A DNA stretch of 64,000 nt from Micromonospora pisi (lineage in GTDB: Bacteria > Actinomycetota > Actinomycetes > Mycobacteriales > Micromonosporaceae): NCBI RefSeq assembly GCF_003633685.1, contig NZ_RBKT01000001.1, positions 4,898,001-4,962,000 on the forward strand, written 5' to 3'. The notes beneath the pieces were generated by a model that was given only the letters and a program-made list of their open reading frames with translations, had not been told where the DNA came from and ran no database searches. The position numbers and the translations under genes are program-made. This document shows, one piece after another, positions 29,586 through 38,365 of the stretch. How positions within the stretch are numbered: the stretch's first letter is position 1; each line of letters starts with the position of its first letter.

Positions 29586-31600
29586 CGCTGGCGGTCCTGT
29601 TCACCCGTTCTGACCAAACCGGTCCGGTCCCACCGGTCGGCGACGTACCGCCGGTGGACCGGCTGTGTGCCCAGTTGACCCACGCCGGTGCCCGGCAGGT
29701 GCTGGTCACCGCCGCACCGGCGGAACTGGCCGAGCTGGCCGAGCGGTCCGACGAGCCGATCCTGATCTGTGCCGACGACCTGGTCGCGCACGCCGCGGTC
29801 CTGCGCCACCTGGCCACCAGCCCGGTCGGCCCGACCGTCGCGCTGGTGCTGACCGACCCGCCCGCCGCCGGGCAGACGGTGCTCCGGGAGGAACGCGGCC
29901 AGGTGGTCGCGGCCGGCGTCGGCGACGCCCGGGTCGACGCCGCCACCGGTACGTTCGGTGGCGCGATCCGGGTCGGGGTCGACGACCTGCCGATCCTCGC
30001 CGCCGCCGCCCGTTCCGCCGCCGCGTCGAGCGGGTCGGGGTCGGTCCCGGACCGGATCTTCGCGGCGCTGGTCGGCACCGACGCCACGGTCTTCAGCCAC
30101 CGGGTACGGCTCCTCGTCGCGCACCGGGCCACCGACGCCGTCGGGGTGGCCGCCGCCACCTCGGCTGTCGCCTCGGTCGACGAGGACAAGGCCGAGCTGC
30201 GGCTCTCGGTCAAGGAGAAGGACGACTTCTTCAGCACGTACTTCGTCAGCACCTGGTCTCCGTACGTCACCAAGTTCTGCGCCCGGATCGGGCTCGGCCC
30301 GACCGGGGTCACCGCGTTCTCGGTGCTCTTCGCCGTCGCCGCCGCCGCGCTCTTCGGCCTCGGCGGCCGGTCGGCCGCGGTGCTCGGTGCCGTCCTGCTC
30401 TACCTCGGGTTCGTGCTCGACTGCGTGGACGGGCAACTGGCCCGGTACACCCGGCACTTCAGCCCCTGGGGCGGCTGGCTCGACACGATGGCGGACCGGG
30501 CGAAGGAGTACGCCGTCTACGCCGGTCTCGCGGTCGGCGTCGACCGGGCCGGCCTCGGCAACGGGTGGACGCTGGCGATCGCCGCGCTCACCCTGCAGAC
30601 CGCCCGGCACATGACGGACACCTGGTACGGCGCGCTGCACGACGAGGCCGCCCGGCGCCCCCAGCCGGCCCCGGCGGCCGGCGGTGGCCTCGGCAACCGG
30701 CTGAGCCAGGCGTCCAACCGGGTGCAGGCGGACACCGGCTCGGTCTCGTACTGGCTCAAGCGGACCATCGTCTTCCCGATCGGGGAACGCTGGGCGCTGA
30801 TCGCGCTGACCGTGGCCCTGTTCAACCCGCTGGTGAGCCTGGTCGCGGTGCTGGTCTGGGGCGGGCTCGCGGCGGCGTACACGCTGGCCCTGCGGACCCT
30901 GCGGGCCCGGTCGATGCGGGTCTCGGTGCTGGCCCGGGTGGACACCACGCTCTACCGCGACGACGGTCCGGTCGCCCGCTGGCTCGGCGCCGCCGGCCGC
31001 CGGCTGCTGCCCCGGTGGGCCGGCCCGCTGCCGCTCGCCGTGATCGCGGTGGCGGCCAGCGTCACGCTGCTGGCGTGCGGACTGGCCGGGGTGGGTGACA
31101 CAGGGCTGCGGGTCGCGGTGATCGTGACCGGCCTGGTGGCCGTGCTCGCGGCCGGGCTGCCGTCCGGGCGGTCGCACGCCGGGGCGCTGGACTGGCTGGT
31201 CCCGGCGGCGCTGCGGGCGGCCGAGTACCTCTTTGTGATCGCCGTGGACGTGGCCACCGGAATACCGGGTCCGGTCACCTTCGCGTTACTGTTCGTGTTG
31301 GCGTTGCATCACTACGACCTGACCGCCCGGTTGGAGAAGCGGAGCGCGGCGCCCGAACTGCGACCGTACGGGCTGGGCTGGGACGGGCGACTGCTCCTGC
31401 TGGTCGCGGTGGTGCTCGCCGGGGTGGCCGCGGCGGGAGAGGCGACGCTCGCCGGATACCTCTTCGTGATCCTGACCCTGGGCGCGGTCAGTGGATGGAT
31501 GTTGCCGGCGGCGCCGGCGCGTCCGAGCACCGGTGGTGCTCTCGGTGTCGACGGCCGGGCCGTGGTGGTCACGGCGGAGGAGCGGAAGCGATGGCCCTGA
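29582..31600 (+). CDS. CDP-alcohol phosphotransferase fusion, DUF5941 type
   Basis: A 672-residue membrane enzyme. Residues 1-195 look like a degenerate nucleotidyltransferase-like domain lacking an obvious GxGxR motif. Residues 215-430 hold a CDP-alcohol phosphatidyltransferase: D280-CVD283-G-QLA287-R288, then G297, D301 and D305. Residues 470-672 add about six more membrane helices (DUF5941). The enzyme probably transfers a phospho-alcohol from a CDP-linked donor, giving wall-polymer precursors; the alcohol is unknown. GTG 29582 overlaps the ATPase stop, and its own stop overlaps the next gene by ten bases. Confidence 0.8.
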   Translation: MTLAVLFTRSDQTGPVPPVGDVPPVDRLCAQLTHAGARQVLVTAAPAELAELAERSDEPILICADDLVAHAAVLRHLATSPVGPTVALVLTDPPAAGQTVLREERGQVVAAGVGDARVDAATGTFGGAIRVGVDDLPILAAAARSAAASSGSGSVPDRIFAALVGTDATVFSHRVRLLVAHRATDAVGVAAATSAVASVDEDKAELRLSVKEKDDFFSTYFVSTWSPYVTKFCARIGLGPTGVTAFSVLFAVAAAALFGLGGRSAAVLGAVLLYLGFVLDCVDGQLARYTRHFSPWGGWLDTMADRAKEYAVYAGLAVGVDRAGLGNGWTLAIAALTLQTARHMTDTWYGALHDEAARRPQPAPAAGGGLGNRLSQASNRVQADTGSVSYWLKRTIVFPIGERWALIALTVALFNPLVSLVAVLVWGGLAAAYTLALRTLRARSMRVSVLARVDTTLYRDDGPVARWLGAAGRRLLPRWAGPLPLAVIAVAASVTLLACGLAGVGDTGLRVAVIVTGLVAVLAAGLPSGRSHAGALDWLVPAALRAAEYLFVIAVDVATGIPGPVTFALLFVLALHHYDLTARLEKRSAAPELRPYGLGWDGRLLLLVAVVLAGVAAAGEATLAGYLFVILTLGAVSGWMLPAAPARPSTGGALGVDGRAVVVTAEERKRWP

Positions 31601-33780
31601 TCAGCTTTGTCGTGCCGGCCTACAAGGTCGAGGGGTACCTGCGGGAGTGCCTGGACTCGATCCTCGGACAGCCGTTCACCGACCTTGAGGTGATCGGCGT
31701 CGACGACTGCTCCCCGGACAGCAGCGGCGAGATCTTCGCCGAGTACGCCGCCCGCGACCCCCGGGTGACGGTGGTCGCGCTGCCCGAGAACGTGGGGCTG
31801 GGCGAGGCGCGCAACGTCGGACTGGACCGGGCCCGGGGCGAGTACGTCTGGTTCGTCGACAGCGACGACTGGCTCGCCCCGGACACCCTGCCGACGGTGG
31901 CACGACGGCTGCGCGAGACGAACCCGGAGCTCCTGATCGTCGACCACGTCCGGTCGTACTGGGACAACACGGTGCTGCGTAGCGCGATGCCGGAGGTCTT
32001 CCCGACCCCGCCGGGCGCGACCACGTTCAGCCTCCGTGAGCGGCCGGAGCTGATCGGCCTGCTGCACACCGCCTGGAACAAGGTGGTCCGCCGGGACTTC
32101 CTGGTGGAACTGGGGCTGCGCTTCGGACCGGGCTGGTACGAGGACGTGTCGTTCACGTACCCGCTGCTGCTCGCGGCGGAGCGGATCACCGTACTGGACC
32201 TGGTCTGCGTCAACTACCGCCAGCGTCGCTCGGGTGCGATCACCCGTACCCAGGGGGACCGGCACTTCGAGGTCTTCCCGCACTGGCAACGGGTGTTCGA
32301 GTTCATGGACGAGTGGGCGCCGCAGATGGACGACCTGCGCCCGTTGCTCTTCCGGCGGATGATCTGGCACTACCTGACCGTGCTCGGCAACGGGAACCGG
32401 ATCGGCACGAAGCTCCGGCCGGCGTTCTTCGCCCGGATGGTCGACGACTACCGGAGGTGGCTGCCGGCCGGCGGTTACCCGGTGCCGGCCGGTCCCGAAG
32501 GGGTCAAGCACCGGCTGGTGGCGCAGGGCAGGTGGCGTACGTTCAGCGCGCTGCGCACCGCGTACCAGTTCCGGGGCCGGCTGCGCGACGGAGCCGGCGC
32601 CGGCAAGCGGGCGGTGGTGCCCCGGCTGCGCCGTGCCGCCCGGGCCGGACGTGACGGGGCCCTGCGGACCTACTACCAGGTCCAGCTGCGTCTGCCGATC
32701 GACCAGTCGTTGGCCCTGTACGCGGCCTACTGGTACCGCGGTTACGCCTGCAACCCGGCGGCGATCCACGCCAAGGCCGCCGAACTGGCCCCGCACATCC
32801 GGGGCGTCTTCGTGGTACGCCGGGACCGGGTGTCGAGCCTGCCGCCCGGGGTGGCGTACGTGGTGGCCGGATCGGCCGCCTACTACCGGGCGCTGGCGCG
32901 GGCGAAGTGGCTGGTGAACAACGTCAACTTCCCGGATTTCGTGGTGAAGCGGCGCGGCTCGGTGCACATCCAGACGCACCACGGCACCCCGGTCAAGGTG
33001 ATGGGACTGGACCAGCAGCGGTACCCGACCGGCGCGGTCGGCATGGAGTTCCCGAAGCTGCTGCGCCGGATCGACCGCTGGGACTTCAGCGTTAGCTCCA
33101 ACACCTTCTCCACCCAGATGTGGGACCGCGCCTACCCGGCCAACTACACGGCGCTCAACACCGGCTACCCGCGTAACGACCGGCTCGCCAACGCCACCGC
33201 CGAGGAGGTCGCGGCGATCCGGGCCGGACTCGGCTTCGGCCCCGAGGACCGGGTGGTGCTCTACGCGCCGACCCACCGGGAGCACCTGCCCGGCTACCGG
33301 CCGCCGTTCGACGCGGCCGAGTTCGTCGAGGCGCTCGGGCCGCAGACCCGGCTGATGATGCGCAGCCACTACTTCCACGACCGGGACGTGGCCGGCACGG
33401 TCAGCGTCGCCGGCCGGGTGCGGGACATGAGCGCCCACCCGTCGGTCGAGGATCTCTACCTCGCCGCCGACGTGCTGATCACGGACTACTCGTCGGCCAT
33501 GTTCGACTACGGGACACTGGACCGGCCGATCGTCATCTACGCTCCCGACTGGGACGCGTACCGGCTCGCCCGCGGGGTGTACTTCGACGTCACCGCCGAG
33601 CCACCGGGAGCGGTCGCCAGGTCCTTCCCGGATCTGCTCGACCTGTTCCGTGGTGGTGCGGTCGACAACGACGCGGCGGCCAAGGCCCGCGCCCATTTCC
33701 GGGCACGGTTCTGTGTCCTGGACGACGGCCGGGCGGCCGAGCGGGTGGTGCGCCGGACGTTGCTCGGTGAGCCCGGCTGA
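31591..33780 (+). CDS. GT2 fused to CDP-glycerol glycerophosphotransferase (TagF-like)
   Basis: A 729-residue two-domain polymer synthase. Residues 1-240 are a GT-A glycosyltransferase (SFVVPAYKVEGYLRECLDS, metal motif FVDSDDW). Residues 380-725 are a TagF-like domain: HIQTHHGTPVKVMGLD with the catalytic histidine, VVLYAPTHREH, and DVLITDYSSAMFDYGTLDRP with the nucleotide-binding Asp-Tyr-Ser-Ser. It probably makes a polymer of alternating sugar and alcohol-phosphate units. ATG 31591 begins inside the upstream gene. I recall similar fusions in the Streptomyces spore-wall teichoic acid locus (SCO2584, SCO2590). Confidence 0.85.
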   Translation: MALISFVVPAYKVEGYLRECLDSILGQPFTDLEVIGVDDCSPDSSGEIFAEYAARDPRVTVVALPENVGLGEARNVGLDRARGEYVWFVDSDDWLAPDTLPTVARRLRETNPELLIVDHVRSYWDNTVLRSAMPEVFPTPPGATTFSLRERPELIGLLHTAWNKVVRRDFLVELGLRFGPGWYEDVSFTYPLLLAAERITVLDLVCVNYRQRRSGAITRTQGDRHFEVFPHWQRVFEFMDEWAPQMDDLRPLLFRRMIWHYLTVLGNGNRIGTKLRPAFFARMVDDYRRWLPAGGYPVPAGPEGVKHRLVAQGRWRTFSALRTAYQFRGRLRDGAGAGKRAVVPRLRRAARAGRDGALRTYYQVQLRLPIDQSLALYAAYWYRGYACNPAAIHAKAAELAPHIRGVFVVRRDRVSSLPPGVAYVVAGSAAYYRALARAKWLVNNVNFPDFVVKRRGSVHIQTHHGTPVKVMGLDQQRYPTGAVGMEFPKLLRRIDRWDFSVSSNTFSTQMWDRAYPANYTALNTGYPRNDRLANATAEEVAAIRAGLGFGPEDRVVLYAPTHREHLPGYRPPFDAAEFVEALGPQTRLMMRSHYFHDRDVAGTVSVAGRVRDMSAHPSVEDLYLAADVLITDYSSAMFDYGTLDRPIVIYAPDWDAYRLARGVYFDVTAEPPGAVARSFPDLLDLFRGGAVDNDAAAKARAHFRARFCVLDDGRAAERVVRRTLLGEPG

Positions 33781-33798
33781 CACGGGTGCCTGGGAGGC

Positions 33799-36222
33799 AT
33801 GAGGTTGGGCGCGTTACTGACTGTTGTGGTGCCGATCTACAACGTGAGCAGCTACCTGGTCGACTGTCTCGACTCGATCGCCGGACAGACGTACCCGGAC
33901 CTGGACGTGGTGCTGGTCGACGACGGGTCCACCGACGACAGTGGCGAGATCGCCGAGCGGTACGTGGCGGCCAACAACCGGTTCCGCCTGATCCGGCAGG
34001 AGAACCGGGGGCTCGGTGCCGCCCGTAACACCGGTATCGACGCGGCGGCCGGCGAGTACCTGACCTTTGTCGACAGCGACGACCTGCTGCCCCCGTACGC
34101 GCTGGAACTGCTGGTGGGCGTGCTGGAACAGACCGGTTCCGACTTCGCCTCCGGCAACGTCGCGCTGCTCACCTCGCGTGGCCTGCGGCAGTCGCCGCTG
34201 CACCGGGGCACCCACCGGTTCACCGTCCTGCGGACGAACCTGCGGTCCCGCCGCAACCTGGTCTACGACCGCCTCGCCTGCAACAAGGTCTTCCGTCGGT
34301 CCTTCTGGGACAAGCACGGGCTGCGGTTCCCGGAGGGCGTCCGCTACGAGGACATCCCACTGACCGTGCCGGCGTACGCGCTGGCCGACGCCGTCGACGT
34401 GGTCGACCTGCCGGTCTACTACTGGCGGCAGCGGGAGCCCGGCGCCGAACTGTCGATCACCCAACGCCAGCACGAGGTGCGTAACCTGGTCGACCGGTTC
34501 GCCGCCGTGGACAGCGCAAGCCGGTCGCTGGCCGCGCTCGACGGCAAGCTCAAGGACTGGTACGACGAGACCACACTCGTCAACGACCTGCGGATATTCC
34601 TGGATCTGCTGCCGGACGTCGACCAGCGGTACCGGGAGGCCTTCATCGACCTGGCCGCGGACTTCCTCAGCCGGGTCGACGAGCGGGTGCTCGACCGGTT
34701 GGTCGCGCGGCTACGGGTGGCCTGGCGGCTGGCTCGCGTACGGGCCCTGCCGGAACTGGTCGCGGTGGTGGCCGCGAGCAGGCTCGGCGCCACCCCGCCG
34801 GTGGTACGCCGGGGCGGCGGCCGTTACGTGCAGCTCCCGCTCCTCGACGCGGGGCACCCGGCGGCGCCCCGGGAGGCGTTCCAGGCCGAGTCGGGTATCC
34901 GGACCGAGGTGCACGAGCTGCGCTGGGTCGACGGCCGGCTGCACCTGCGTGGCCTCGCCTACGACGCGGCCCGGGGAGCCGCCCAGCCGTGGGCGGCCGC
35001 CCGGGTGTTCTGGCTCCGCGAGATCACCGGGAAGCGGCGTGTGCTGCGCCTGCCGAGCCGACCCCGCCGGGTCGCGCAGGCGCCCAGTTCCGTGCCGTAC
35101 GGCTGGTCGGGATTCTCGGCCGCGCTCGACCCGCGCCGGCTGCGGAGCCGGGACGGCTGGCGGGACGGCGAGTGGGTCTTCAACATCGCGTTGGTCAACT
35201 CGGGTGGCCCGCACCGGCGGACGCTCGGCCTGGGCGATTTCCGCCCGGCGCTGCCGGCCCGCTGGGTCGATGACGGGGTACGCATCGTGCCGTTCCCGGA
35301 CCGGAGCGGGCTGCGGCTACGGGTGGAACGCCCCCGGGCCTGGGTGACCGGTACCTGGATCGAGGGTGGCACCCTGCTGGTCGCCGGACGGGCGCTGACC
35401 AGCCCGGTCGGGGCGACGATCCAGCTCGCCCGCAGCGCCGGGGTGCTCTGGCGGGCGTACCCGGTGGAGGTGTCGACGCCGGCGACGGCGTCGGAGGTGG
35501 CACCGGGTGGCAGGTCAGCGGAGGACCCGGGGCCAGGTGACCCGTCGCTCGGTGCGGCGATCACGCCGGAGGACGGCTCGGCCGTCGGGGTGGCCTGGAC
35601 CGCCCGTGTGCCGGTGGCCGACCTGGTGGCGGGCGCCGGACTGGCGGGCTGGTCGGTTCTGGTGGGCGAGGTCGGCGCCAGCTGGCGGGTGGCCCTGACG
35701 GAGGCGGACGGCAAGACGTGGGAGTTGCCGGTACGCGTCGGCTACACCACCTCCCGGCAGGTCGTCGGCGAGGTGGAGGTGGTCGCCCAGCCGGCCGACG
35801 ACGAGGTGTTGTCGCTGCGGGTGCTTCCGCCCGGACCGGTGGCCAGCGCGGTCGAGTTGGCCGACGGGATGCTCTCGCTCCGCGGTGAACTGCCCAGCGG
35901 TCTGCCCGGTCGGGGCGACCTGCGGATCGTGCTCCGCCGGCCGGTCGGTGCGGATCCGTTCGAGGTGCTGCCGCCGGACATCGAACTGCCGGGGGAGGTC
36001 TCCGCCGGCTGGCGGGTACGGATCCCGCTGTCGGGCGCGACCGCCGTACCGGACGGCGACTGGCTGCTGCTCTACCGCTGGGGCCCGGACCAGGAACCGT
36101 TCGACCTCCCCTTCGACATCGCCGCCCGGCGCTCGCTGCCCCGGGACGCGTCCTCGGGCGGCCGGCGACTGGAACTGCTGCCGGAGCGGGATCGGGAGAC
36201 CCTGCGGCTCAGCACGCCGTAG
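33799..36222 (+). CDS. GT2 glycosyltransferase with long C-terminal region
   Basis: An 807-residue protein. Residues 1-220 form a GT-A domain (VVVPIYNVSSYLVDCLDS, the DDGSTDDSGE loop, metal motif FVDSDD). Residues 220-330 are helical and Arg-rich. Residues 370-800 are beta-rich, with several similar segments (RVERPRAWVTGTWIEGGTLL and later SAVELADGMLSLRGELPSG), suggesting repeated sandwich domains, possibly polymer-binding as in TarS-type enzymes. It follows the TagF-like gene by 18 bp and is the last gene before a perfect hairpin. The sugar donor is unknown. Confidence 0.8.
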   Translation: MRLGALLTVVVPIYNVSSYLVDCLDSIAGQTYPDLDVVLVDDGSTDDSGEIAERYVAANNRFRLIRQENRGLGAARNTGIDAAAGEYLTFVDSDDLLPPYALELLVGVLEQTGSDFASGNVALLTSRGLRQSPLHRGTHRFTVLRTNLRSRRNLVYDRLACNKVFRRSFWDKHGLRFPEGVRYEDIPLTVPAYALADAVDVVDLPVYYWRQREPGAELSITQRQHEVRNLVDRFAAVDSASRSLAALDGKLKDWYDETTLVNDLRIFLDLLPDVDQRYREAFIDLAADFLSRVDERVLDRLVARLRVAWRLARVRALPELVAVVAASRLGATPPVVRRGGGRYVQLPLLDAGHPAAPREAFQAESGIRTEVHELRWVDGRLHLRGLAYDAARGAAQPWAAARVFWLREITGKRRVLRLPSRPRRVAQAPSSVPYGWSGFSAALDPRRLRSRDGWRDGEWVFNIALVNSGGPHRRTLGLGDFRPALPARWVDDGVRIVPFPDRSGLRLRVERPRAWVTGTWIEGGTLLVAGRALTSPVGATIQLARSAGVLWRAYPVEVSTPATASEVAPGGRSAEDPGPGDPSLGAAITPEDGSAVGVAWTARVPVADLVAGAGLAGWSVLVGEVGASWRVALTEADGKTWELPVRVGYTTSRQVVGEVEVVAQPADDEVLSLRVLPPGPVASAVELADGMLSLRGELPSGLPGRGDLRIVLRRPVGADPFEVLPPDIELPGEVSAGWRVRIPLSGATAVPDGDWLLLYRWGPDQEPFDLPFDIAARRSLPRDASSGGRRLELLPERDRETLRLSTP

Positions 36223-36245
36223 CCGGCTCAACTGGTGCAAGCGCG

Positions 36246-36302
36246 GTGACCGTCGGCGCTCCGCCGGCCCGGTAGCCGGGCCGGCGGAGCGCCGACGGTC
36301 AC
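36246..36302. terminator. Perfect 27-bp inverted repeat, bidirectional terminator
   Basis: Bases 36246-36272 are the exact reverse complement of 36276-36302, with a TAG loop. It lies 23 bases after the plus-strand GT2 stop and 49 bases after the minus-strand glycosyltransferase stop. It can serve both convergent units. Confidence 0.88.
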
Positions 36303-36351
36303 GTTGTCCTGGTCGTCCTCGAGGTCGCGGGACGAGGCGTGCCGTGCGGGA

Positions 36352-38013
36352 TCAGGCCGACGGCGGCGGGGTCGGGCGGCTGACCCGACGCCGGACCTTA
36401 CGGGCCACCCCGATCGCGGCCTGGCGGGCGACGAACCGGGTGGCGTTGGCGAGCGACCGTACGCCGCCGACCGGGATGGTCTCGACGTCACCGAGGGACG
36501 CCCGCCGGGCGCGCTTGCCGGCCGGGTGTACGAGCCGTGGACGGGGCGAGACCAGGCTGGCCGGGGTGAGCAGGCTGAGGTCGACCACGCCGAACTCCTC
36601 GCCACTGACCCACCGTTCGCCAGCGACCTCGGCCACCACCTTGTCCAGGGGCTCCTCCGGCCGTCCCACCCGCCGCGCCCGGCTCAGCGCCGAGGTACGC
36701 CACAGGGCGAGCGCCTCCGCCGGTGACTTCGCGCCGCCGGGAAGCAGTCGGACCAGGCCGGCCTGCCATTCGTCGGCCACCTGCACCAGCCGGCGCACGG
36801 TGTTGACGTCGACGCCCAGGTGCGACGGGACGTTCAGCAGGAACGGGGACGGGAACGCGGTGGCCGGTGCCTCCCGTACCAGTTCCACCCGGGGGTCCGA
36901 GCGGTAGGTGACCAGGAGCAGCCGGCGGTCGAGCAGCGGGTCGGCGAGGATCGAGCGGCGGTTGTCGTCGACCGCGTCCCAGTCCGCGACCAGCATGACC
37001 CGCAGGTCGGTCTGGTCTCCGGCGAGCAACCGGTCGACGCAGGTCCGGACCAGTTCGAAGGAACCCTCGGCCGGCACCACGGCGGTGATCAGCGGGACCG
37101 CCCAGGAGCGGTTCGCGGCCGGCCGCAGATAGCGGGGGTGGGGCATCCGCTCGGCCAGGTACGGGTGGTTGTAGCGGCGCAGCGCGTCACCCTTGGTCTG
37201 CATGTGGGTGGCGCCCATGTGCCAGCTGCCGGCCTGCGGCTCGGGGATGAAGACGGCACCCTGTTGGGTGAGCCGGTAGCCGAACTCGGTGTCCTCACCG
37301 AGGCGGAGTTCGGTGTCGAGCCCGCCGGCGGCGAGGTAGAGGGAGCGGGTCAGCGCGGCGGTCGCGCCGACGTGGGCCCGGAAGTTGAGGTGGTCGCCGC
37401 CGCGTAGCTGGTCGGTCTCGTTGATCAGCTTCTCGACGTAGTCGTGCGGTTCGGTGTCCTGGATCCGGTACAGCTTGTCGATGGTCCCGGCGGCGCACCG
37501 CTCGGCGACCTCCTCCGGGGTGGGGAAGTTGCCGGCGACGAAGCGCTTGTAGCCGAGCGTCACGGCCTCTTCGGAGACGTGCTGCCACCGGACCTGGGCC
37601 TCGATGTGGTCGGGGAAGACGACCATGTCCGCGTCGAGCCAGTGCAGGATCTCGCCGTCACTGTTGCTCGCGCCGACGTGCAGCGCGTTCGACCGACCCC
37701 AGCCGGTCGAGTGTTCCGGGACCCGGACGATCCGGCAGTTGGCCGGGCGGATCTTCGGCAGCTCGATCGGCGGTTCGCTGCCGTCATCGGCCACGATTAC
37801 CTCAAGCAGGTGGTCCGGGTACGTCTGGTGACTCAATGAGGCCAGGGTGAGGTTCAGCGTTTCCTGGCAGTTGTAGGCCGGGATAACAACCGACACCGAC
37901 CTGGTCGGCTGCCATTCGCCGAGCTTGCCGGGTTGGAGCGGGCTCCAATCGTTGCGGACTAACCTGACCTGGTCTGGGTGCGCGCCCGACGGGACGCTGT
38001 TCCGGGCTGACAC
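36352..38013 (-). CDS. GT2 glycosyltransferase
   Basis: A 553-residue cytosolic glycosyltransferase. A GT-A domain lies at residues 38-290: VSVVIPAYNCQETLNLTLAS, the VADDGSEPP loop, metal motif WLDADM and the late acidic pair GEDTEFGYRL. A second region (about 330-450) again has a nucleotide-binding-like pattern (LITAVVPAEGSFELVRTCVD), so it may be a second, diverged transferase domain. The C terminus is basic. GTG 38013 gives a 37-residue lead; upstream codons lack coding bias. It is convergent with the big wall-polymer unit and divergent from the next GT2 gene. Confidence 0.82.
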   Translation of the reverse strand: MSARNSVPSGAHPDQVRLVRNDWSPLQPGKLGEWQPTRSVSVVIPAYNCQETLNLTLASLSHQTYPDHLLEVIVADDGSEPPIELPKIRPANCRIVRVPEHSTGWGRSNALHVGASNSDGEILHWLDADMVVFPDHIEAQVRWQHVSEEAVTLGYKRFVAGNFPTPEEVAERCAAGTIDKLYRIQDTEPHDYVEKLINETDQLRGGDHLNFRAHVGATAALTRSLYLAAGGLDTELRLGEDTEFGYRLTQQGAVFIPEPQAGSWHMGATHMQTKGDALRRYNHPYLAERMPHPRYLRPAANRSWAVPLITAVVPAEGSFELVRTCVDRLLAGDQTDLRVMLVADWDAVDDNRRSILADPLLDRRLLLVTYRSDPRVELVREAPATAFPSPFLLNVPSHLGVDVNTVRRLVQVADEWQAGLVRLLPGGAKSPAEALALWRTSALSRARRVGRPEEPLDKVVAEVAGERWVSGEEFGVVDLSLLTPASLVSPRPRLVHPAGKRARRASLGDVETIPVGGVRSLANATRFVARQAAIGVARKVRRRVSRPTPPPSA

Positions 38014-38365
38014 GAGGCACAGTCTAGCTACGAGCGGCAGGCGGACCGGTCGGTGCTCTCCAGTTCGATGACATCCGCCGGAGCCCGCGTCACCGCAGGA
38101 AAAGGCCCATCTCAATACGGAAAGTGATGACGAGGTGGCTATTTTGCGAGAAGGGACGTTGTTGTCGAACAAGTAATGAAGAGGTGGTGAGCAGGTGGTG
38201 TGATTCCGCTCAGTAATGTCGCCCCGACCGGCACGTACACTTTTGAGGGACTATCGTGAGATCTTCGGGGTTGTCAGTACGGCTGCGGTGACGCCAGTTC
38301 GGCGTCACGGACTGTGGGCGGCGAGCCCGCCCTCAGACACCGCCGACGGAGAGAGGGACCGGGTT
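38014..38365. promoter_or_regulatory. Divergent intergenic region between two GT2 genes
   Basis: These 352 bp are locally AT-richer than their surroundings, notably 38120-38215 (for example TTGTTGTCGAACAAGTAATG). They separate two divergently oriented glycosyltransferase genes, so both promoters should lie here. I see no clear palindrome and no convincing -35/-10 pair. If the plus-strand gene starts at ATG 38216 instead of TTG 38366, the region shrinks to about 200 bp. Confidence 0.4.

Noticed and set aside
31312-33783. Minus-strand open frame of 823 codons
   Set aside because: It is exactly antisense to the GT2-TagF fusion, whose motifs and codon bias are unambiguous.
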